A stretch of 64,000 bases of DNA from Lachnocurva sp029100405 (GTDB taxonomy: Bacteria > Bacillota > Clostridia > Lachnospirales > Lachnospiraceae), in assembly GCA_046263755.1 (NCBI GenBank), contig JBJYZC010000012.1, positions 1-64,000 of the forward strand. Reading direction: 5' to 3'. The notes beneath the pieces are model-generated. The model saw nothing but the letters and a program-made list of their open reading frames with translations, was not told the origin of the DNA and did not search any database. Positions 59,247-64,000 of this stretch are shown piece after piece. The position numbers were made by a program, and so were the translations under genes. Position 1 is the first letter of the stretch; every line of letters begins with the position of its first letter.

Positions 59247-59948
59247 TTATCCCTCCACCTTCAGCATCCGATAACCGATGCCGATATGGGTCTGGATAAA
59301 GTGCTGCGATCCTTCCTTGTCTTCCAGCTTTTTTCGAAGATTTGCCATGAAAACACGAAGAGATGCCATCTCGCTCTCCGCGGACTCACCCCAGATTGCC
59401 TTCGTAATATAAGAATAGGTCAAAACCTTGCCTTCATTATGAGAAAGCAAGGTAATAAGCTTGTATTCGATCGGTGTCAGATGAAGCTCTTTTCCATCCA
59501 AAGTTACGGTCTCCGCCGCATAATCAATGACAAGACTTCCGTTCGTGAATACCGGTGACTCCTTTGCCGCCTGTCTCAAGAAAGGAAGCCGCCGCAGGGA
59601 CACACGGAGCCTGGCCAGAAGTTCCTCCACAGAAAAAGGCTTTGTCAGATAATCATCCGCGCCAGCATCAAGCGCTTCAATTTTATCCGCTTCCTCGCTT
59701 CTTGCACTGATCACAATGATGGGAAGTTCAGACCAGCTCCGCACCTTCCGGATTACTTCCACACCATCCATGTCCGGAAGTCCCAAATCCAGAAAAATCA
59801 CATCGGGACTGTGGCTTGCCGCCTGCATAACTGCGTTCTGTCCGTTTCCGGCCGTAAGCGTGTCATAGCCATACATTTTCAAAGCTGTGGTGATCAGATT
59901 CTGCACCGATGCATCATCTTCTACCACCAGAATCGTTGCTTTCGGCAT
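59247..59948 (-). CDS. KdpE-type response regulator
   Basis: An OmpR-family regulator of 233 aa. The receiver domain has acidic pocket VVEDD, phospho-acceptor Asp in VIFLDLGLPDMDG (about 54), Thr/Ser in VISARSEE and Lys in YLTKPF. The C-terminal winged helix contains LTPIEYKLITLLSHNEGKVLTYSYI and the KdpE-type end HIGIGYRM. Its partner kinase is immediately upstream on the strand. No kdpFABC is seen here; the target is probably ktrAB in the same operon. Confidence 0.92.
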   Translation of the reverse strand: MPKATILVVEDDASVQNLITTALKMYGYDTLTAGNGQNAVMQAASHSPDVIFLDLGLPDMDGVEVIRKVRSWSELPIIVISARSEEADKIEALDAGADDYLTKPFSVEELLARLRVSLRRLPFLRQAAKESPVFTNGSLVIDYAAETVTLDGKELHLTPIEYKLITLLSHNEGKVLTYSYITKAIWGESAESEMASLRVFMANLRKKLEDKEGSQHFIQTHIGIGYRMLKVEG

Positions 59949-59990
59949 TTCTTCCAGGCCTCCTTCTGATCAGTCGGTTCTTTCCTCTTG

Positions 59991-60194
59991 CTTCATACCC
60001 CAGGCATCTGCCCGACGCTGTCCAACATCCAAAACTTCATACCTCAGGCATCTGCCCGACGCCATCCGACAGCCAAAACTTCCTACTCCAGGCATCTGCC
60101 CGGCGACGTCCGACAGCAAAAACTTCATATCTTAGGCATCCACCCTGCGCCATCCGACAGCCAAAACTTCCTACCTCAAACATCCGCCCGAACC
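59991..60194 (-). repeat. 44-bp tandem repeat including the kdpD stop codon
   Basis: Four full 44-bp units (59991-60034, 60035-60078, 60079-60122, 60123-60166) plus a fifth partial (60167-60194) that is the end of kdpD itself, with its TGA at 60176-60178. All carry TTTTGG-GTCGGA and AGATGCCTGAGGTA or variants on the minus strand. They fill the whole kdpD-kdpE gap apart from 42 bp. Confidence 0.95.
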
Positions 60195-61852
60195 TCCTCT
60201 GCCGGGATGGTAAAGCGGAAGATACTGCCATGCGGGGCATTGTCTTCATACCAAATCCTGCCGCCGTGCGCCTGGACAATGACCTGGCACAAGGCCAAAC
60301 CCAGACCAAGACTTCGACTGCTGTCTGCCACCGTTTTCTTCCCGGTATAGAACATTTCAAAAATATGCGGTCGATCCGACTCAGACAAGCCCGGTCCATC
60401 ATCAATGACAGAAATCTGAATCATCCCAGCCGATGGATTCAAAGTTGATTGATCTACATTGGTATTGGTCGGCAATGTTGGTATATGCCGGGCAGGAATC
60501 TTCTCCGCTGTGATCCTGATCGATGATCCCGCTGGCGTATACTTGACCGCATTATTCACGAGATTGACCAGAACCTGAATGATCAAATGTGCATCCATTT
60601 TTCCAAGAAGGACCTCCGATGGTTCTTCTATGGAAAACTTATGTTCCGAAAGTTTCCTGCTGCAATGCCTTCCTGCCTCCTCCATGACTTCATTTACGAA
60701 TTCCACAGAAGTATGGATCCTGGTCTGGCCGTCCTTCAGCCGGGTAATGGACAAAAGATTTTCCACCAGTCCCTCCAGCCACATAGAATCATCATAGATG
60801 TTGGTATAGAGATTCTTTCTGGAGAAATCATCCATCCGGTCCGCATCCGAGAGCAAAAGACTCGCCGTTCCGGAAATCGAAGTCAAAGGCGTCCGTAAAT
60901 CATGTGAAATGGAACGAAGCAGGTTGGCCCGGAACTGTTCATTTTTGGCCATCAACATAGCCTGCTCCTTCTCCTGCTCGTTCCTCTTGTTCTCCAAAGC
61001 AATTCCGGCTTCACCGAGAATGGCGATGACCATGCTCTCTTCATAAGTATCCAGTTCATTGTCCCGAACATCGATTCCAACGACACCGAAAACCGCCTGA
61101 TTCAGGCGAATTGCCATATAAACGCAGACCGAATCCGGGAAAGTATCCGTTCCCCGCCCGGTCTTTTCAGCCATTTGGAAAGCAGATTCTGCCGCCTTGG
61201 TCTCCATTTCCGGAGAAAAATCGAGTCCCTCCTCTTCATTCGACAGAAAAATTGCAGGGCCACTCTTTAAACTTTCCTTGTCCCGATAGAGGATCAAATT
61301 CCGATGGAGCAGGCGGACCAGCTGCTTGGCCGTGATATCCTTGATCTCTTCCTGGCTTTTACATTTCTCCAAAAGCTTGTTCGTATCGTAGAGGACCCCG
61401 ATTCGAAAGACCATGCGTGAGGAATCGCGTGCCTCTTTCCGAAGCCTTGCTGCCAAAACTCCGGTCAGGAGGGCAATCAGAAACATGATCGCAAAGGAAA
61501 CCGTGTAACGGCTGTCATAGGCATGCAAGGTGAATTCCGGCGCCGTGAAAAGGTAATTATAGATCACGACGCTGAGTACCGCTGCCAGGATGCTGTAGAC
61601 CAGCCTTGCCGTCCAGACCGAGATCAGGAAGACGAAGAAAATGTAGAGCACGACGATATTCGACTCCACGCTGTTGATCATTTTCAGGCCCCAGCAGATG
61701 GCAGAACACAGACCAAGCATGGAAAGGAGAAAGAGGATGTCACCCAGCCGCTTTCGAACCGTCATCTTATCATTCACCGGTGGAATGACCGAATCCATAG
61801 AAGGGTTCTTTCGTCTCCCGGTCAAGATATTTCTGAAAAATTCATCCTTCAT
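60176..61852 (-). CDS. short KdpD-type sensor histidine kinase
   Basis: A membrane histidine kinase of 558 aa. It lacks the roughly 350-residue N-terminal KdpD/USP region of the full protein. Four membrane segments (about 38-140) form the DUF4118-type sensor, followed by a GAF-like domain (about 150-290). HisKA has SISHDLRTPL with the phospho-His near 320. The ATPase domain has LVNNAVKYTP, DDGPGL and GLGLALC. Gene order ktrB-ktrA-small gene-kdpD-kdpE suggests it senses potassium or turgor to control Ktr. The start follows AGAGGA. Confidence 0.9.
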   Translation of the reverse strand: MKDEFFRNILTGRRKNPSMDSVIPPVNDKMTVRKRLGDILFLLSMLGLCSAICWGLKMINSVESNIVVLYIFFVFLISVWTARLVYSILAAVLSVVIYNYLFTAPEFTLHAYDSRYTVSFAIMFLIALLTGVLAARLRKEARDSSRMVFRIGVLYDTNKLLEKCKSQEEIKDITAKQLVRLLHRNLILYRDKESLKSGPAIFLSNEEEGLDFSPEMETKAAESAFQMAEKTGRGTDTFPDSVCVYMAIRLNQAVFGVVGIDVRDNELDTYEESMVIAILGEAGIALENKRNEQEKEQAMLMAKNEQFRANLLRSISHDLRTPLTSISGTASLLLSDADRMDDFSRKNLYTNIYDDSMWLEGLVENLLSITRLKDGQTRIHTSVEFVNEVMEEAGRHCSRKLSEHKFSIEEPSEVLLGKMDAHLIIQVLVNLVNNAVKYTPAGSSIRITAEKIPARHIPTLPTNTNVDQSTLNPSAGMIQISVIDDGPGLSESDRPHIFEMFYTGKKTVADSSRSLGLGLALCQVIVQAHGGRIWYEDNAPHGSIFRFTIPAEEVRADV

Positions 61853-61939
61853 AACGATCCTCTGCTTTCTCCCACGATCTCACGAGCTCGGAGCCTGCCA
61901 GCCGGCATGATCGATCCCTTAAGATTCTCCCATACCAGA

Positions 61940-62095
61940 TCACATGGTCCCGTGTTTCCCGGGCAAATGCCATTTATTGTGTTTTTTATGGTAGTCTCTT
62001 TTGATTCTGCCGTCAAATAAAGACCAAATATGATCGCCGGTGAGGTCCACCATCACAAGGATTACCAAAAACGTTATTAACATGAAGACCTTCAT
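61940..62095 (-). CDS. small single-pass membrane protein of 51 aa
   Basis: Not in any family I recognise. The start ATG at 62095 has an excellent ribosome site GAAGGAGG at 7 nt. Residues 3-20 (VFMLITFLVILVMVDLTG) form one membrane segment. The rest is basic and His-rich (KRDYHKKHNKWHLPGKHG). It lies between ktrA and kdpD, which suggests an accessory role in potassium transport or sensing. KdpF is a comparable small membrane peptide of about 29 aa, but there is no clear similarity. Confidence 0.7.
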   Translation of the reverse strand: MKVFMLITFLVILVMVDLTGDHIWSLFDGRIKRDYHKKHNKWHLPGKHGTM

Positions 62096-62135
62096 AACGC
62101 TTCCTCCTTCTATGATAAGCATTGACTGCTTTCCC

Positions 62136-62783
62136 TCAGATTTTAAAGCACTTCTGCACGTCTTTATTTAATCCGAGAACCAAAAGAGTTTCCCCCGCTT
62201 CAAAAACCGTCTCGGGCATGATATTCATATCGATCTTTTCATTTTGCTTAATGGCCAGAACGTTGATCTGGAACTTCTTACGGAGGTCCAGTTCTCCAAC
62301 CGTCTTCCCATCCCAGGAATCCGGAACAGACACTTCAAAGATGGCGCAGTCATCATCAATGGCAAAGTAATCGAAAACATGGTCGGAGCTGTAGCGGATG
62401 GCTGCCCATCTGGCGATCTGCTGCTCCGGAAAAACGACTTCATCCGCCCCGTTCCGCTTCAGGAATTTTGCCTGGACTTCACTTGCTGCTCTTGATACAA
62501 CGACTTTTCCGCCCAGTTCCTTGACCAGAGAGGTCGTTTCCAAAGAATCCTGGAAGCAGTCGCCGATGGCGATAAAACATAGATCGTAATTCCGGATTCC
62601 TAAGGACTTCAGGAATTCCTCATCCGTACTGTCCCCGATCCTGGCATTCGTCACATAAGGCATGATCTCATTGACCCGCTTTTCATTTCGGTCAACTGCC
62701 ATCACTTCATGATTCAGCTCTCTTAATTTCATTGCAACATTTTTTCCAAAACGGCCAAGGCCAATAAGTAAAATCGATTTCAT
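62136..62783 (-). CDS. ktrA: potassium uptake regulatory subunit KtrA/TrkA
   Basis: A cytoplasmic RCK protein of 215 aa. The N-terminal Rossmann domain has GLGRFGKNVAMKL (dinucleotide motif GxGxxG) and VDRNEKRVNE; ADP/ATP or NAD(H) binds here. The C-terminal RCK_C domain (about 135-215) is present. It gates the KtrB channel in the membrane. AGGAGGT precedes the ATG. A 40-nt gap separates it from the small membrane gene. Confidence 0.95.
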   Translation of the reverse strand: MKSILLIGLGRFGKNVAMKLRELNHEVMAVDRNEKRVNEIMPYVTNARIGDSTDEEFLKSLGIRNYDLCFIAIGDCFQDSLETTSLVKELGGKVVVSRAASEVQAKFLKRNGADEVVFPEQQIARWAAIRYSSDHVFDYFAIDDDCAIFEVSVPDSWDGKTVGELDLRKKFQINVLAIKQNEKIDMNIMPETVFEAGETLLVLGLNKDVQKCFKI

Positions 62784-62804
62784 TTTGTTACCTCCTGAAT
62801 GACT

Positions 62805-62971
62805 CCTATGAACCCGGTGCTTTCGACTGGGCCAGGGCTTTTTTACACCAATGAACCCGGTGCTTCCGACTGGGCTAGGACTTATTTTTTAGCTCCAATG
62901 CTTCCTTCTGGCTTCGGGCTATATTTTTTCTCCAATGCTTCCTTCCGGCTTCGGGCTATATTTCATCAGCC
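62805..62971 (-). repeat. 37-47-bp tandem repeats directly after the ktrB stop
   Basis: Four units: 62805-62847, 62848-62894, 62895-62931 and 62932-62971. The first two share CCRATGAACCCGGTGCTTYCGACTGGGCYAGG, the last two share CCAATGCTTCCTTCYGGCTTCGGGCTATATTT, and all four start CCWATG. The unit at 62932-62971 overlaps the ktrB stop (TGA TGA at 62963-62968). They fill the ktrB-ktrA gap. Confidence 0.9.
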
Positions 62972-64000
62972 GACGGTGATCCGGCCCTCCGGCAGCCTTC
63001 CACTATTCATACCCTTATCAGAGACTGCCGCAAAGATCAGGGTCAGACCTCCGACGCGTCCGATGTACATAAGCAGGACCAGGATGCCCCTGGAAAGAAG
63101 CGTCAGCCCCGGTGTAATTCCCATGGTCAATCCAACGGTTCCAATGGCCGATGCGGTTTCGAAGAAGCAGGTCAATAAAGGCAGACCCTCCACACGGCTT
63201 ATGATCATGCCACCCAGAGCAGAGAGCGAAGTATAAAGCAGAAGAATCGCGCCGGCATTCTGAATCGTCGACAGAGGAATTCTCCTCTGGAAGAGATCTG
63301 CGTCTTTCTTCTGGCGGAAAACTGCGCCTGCTGAGGAGAAAAGCACCGCGATCGTCGTGGTCTTCATTCCTCCGGCCGTTGATGCCGGTGAACCGCCGAT
63401 CAACATCAGGATGATGAGAAGGAAGATGCCGATCTCACTCATTTTCGCAAGGTCCGCCGTATTAAAGCCTGCCGTTCTCGGTGTCACCGACTGAAAGAGG
63501 GAAAGCCAGATGCGCATTCCCTTCGGTCCTCTGGTAAATTCGCCAAAGTAGAAGTAAATGGCAGGAATCGCGATCAAAATCGCGGTCACCGTCAGAACGA
63601 CCTTACTCTGCATGCAGTAGCGTTTCAGATGGAATCCGTTGATTGCAATATCCATCCAGGTCAGAAAGCCGATCCCTCCGATGATAATGAGGGCCATGAT
63701 CGTAATATTGATCAGGGGATTTCCCGCAAAAGCCGTCAGGGAAGAGAACTTCCCGCTCCCGCCCATCAAGTCAAAACCGGCGTTACAGAATGCGGATATG
63801 GAATGGAAAAAGGAATACCAGATTCCCTTTGCCAGGCCAAAACGTGGAATAAAGACCGGCATCATGGCCAGTGCGCCGATGGATTCACAAGTAAAAGTCG
63901 TCATGAGAATAAAGCGTGTGAACTTCACGATCCCGCTGATCTGCGGAGCCGAGATCGACTCTTGCATAATATTCCGTTGGATCAGACCGATCTTCTTTCC
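62966..64000 (-). CDS. ktrB: potassium channel subunit KtrB/TrkH (partial, cut by the right edge)
   Basis: The C-terminal 344 residues of a K+ uptake channel; the reading frame continues unbroken to base 64000 (GKKIGLIQRNIMQES). Selectivity-filter-like segments are visible: SAFCNAGFDLM, TPRTAGFNT and ETASAIGTVGLTMG. The pore loops of four MPM repeats are partly covered and about 100 N-terminal residues are missing. It acts with KtrA. It is the first gene seen of a five-gene operon. Its stop is doubled (TGA TGA) and then repeats begin. Confidence 0.94.
   Translation of the reverse strand, partial: GKKIGLIQRNIMQESISAPQISGIVKFTRFILMTTFTCESIGALAMMPVFIPRFGLAKGIWYSFFHSISAFCNAGFDLMGGSGKFSSLTAFAGNPLINITIMALIIIGGIGFLTWMDIAINGFHLKRYCMQSKVVLTVTAILIAIPAIYFYFGEFTRGPKGMRIWLSLFQSVTPRTAGFNTADLAKMSEIGIFLLIILMLIGGSPASTAGGMKTTTIAVLFSSAGAVFRQKKDADLFQRRIPLSTIQNAGAILLLYTSLSALGGMIISRVEGLPLLTCFFETASAIGTVGLTMGITPGLTLLSRGILVLLMYIGRVGGLTLIFAAVSDKGMNSGRLPEGRITVG

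Noticed and set aside
1..64000. Insertion sequences, prophage or integrase genes
   Set aside because: No transposase, integrase or phage structural motif was found on either strand; the repeats are local tandem duplications.

Overview
The window reads as chromosome of a Gram-positive Clostridia-type bacterium, most likely Lachnospiraceae or a close relative. Supporting signs are strong GGAGG-type ribosome binding sites, TTG and GTG starts, an FMN riboswitch before ribU, a type III glutamine synthetase, the hprK/murB/rapZ/whiA/crh-like cluster, a clostridial KtrAB potassium system and an aldolase of class II. By eye the coding part is near 50% G+C. The stretch from about 52.8 to 57.9 kb is visibly richer in A+T. 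Species cannot be named from sequence alone. Nearly all genes are on the minus strand. Plus-strand exceptions are a class A penicillin-binding protein (30.3-33.0 kb) and a group at 53.6-59.1 kb.

Layout, left to right. 0-0.4 kb: promoter and leader of an rRNA operon running off the left edge, plus tRNA-Ser(GGA). 0.7-5.7 kb: MarR repressor and a heterodimeric ABC multidrug exporter with a concentric palindromic operator. 5.8-7.5 kb: tRNA-Ser(UGA) and a MATE exporter. 7.5-12 kb: t6A tRNA-modification operon tsaE-tsaB-rimI-rnz-tsaD-ispD. 12-13.6 kb: FMN riboswitch and riboflavin transporter RibU, and a small unknown gene. 13.7-19.3 kb: Tex, a second MATE protein, glycerol kinase. 19.4-24.5 kb: ftsE-ftsX-ctpA-prfB and a CdaR/PucR-type regulator. 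24.5-30.2 kb: a DnaA-box cluster, a secreted NlpC/P60 hydrolase, thioredoxin reductase, CvfB-like protein, acyl-ACP thioesterase, tRNA-Gln(CUG), YigZ. 33.3-38.4 kb: nitrogen and carbon metabolism (glnN, asnB, fba). 38.6-47.1 kb: lipid kinase, Crh-like protein, WhiA, RapZ, MurB, M18 aminopeptidase, HPr kinase, UvrC. 47.2-52.8 kb: FtsH, a polar amino-acid ABC importer, a phosphoglycerate-mutase-like phosphatase. 52.8-57.9 kb: repeat-rich accessory stretch with a candidate structured RNA, an AraC regulator, a Maf protein with an unusual insert, two poorly known genes and a 72-bp repeat array. 57.9-64 kb: an EamA transporter and a potassium operon ktrB-ktrA-small membrane protein-kdpD-kdpE, with ktrB cut by the right edge.

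The most unusual feature is not one gene. Short tandem direct repeats start at, or include, the stop codon of at least six unrelated genes (tex, glnN, the glutamine-type ABC ATPase, the araC-type gene, kdpD, ktrB), with unit lengths of about 15, 45, 17, 19, 44 and 40 bp. Two intrinsic terminators have also had their distal arm and flank copied downstream. Other tandem duplications lie inside maf and the EamA gene. This suggests recurrent duplication at gene 3' ends in this genome. Also notable are an orphan terminator with a highly structured RNA candidate at 53.0-53.3 kb, nine exact copies of the 11-mer AAATATAGACC, a 51-residue membrane peptide in the Ktr/Kdp operon, and a prfB gene without the usual internal UGA frameshift site.

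Start codons were chosen by ribosome binding site and family alignment, so several genes are shorter than their longest open frame. All functional calls come from motif recognition, without database searches.
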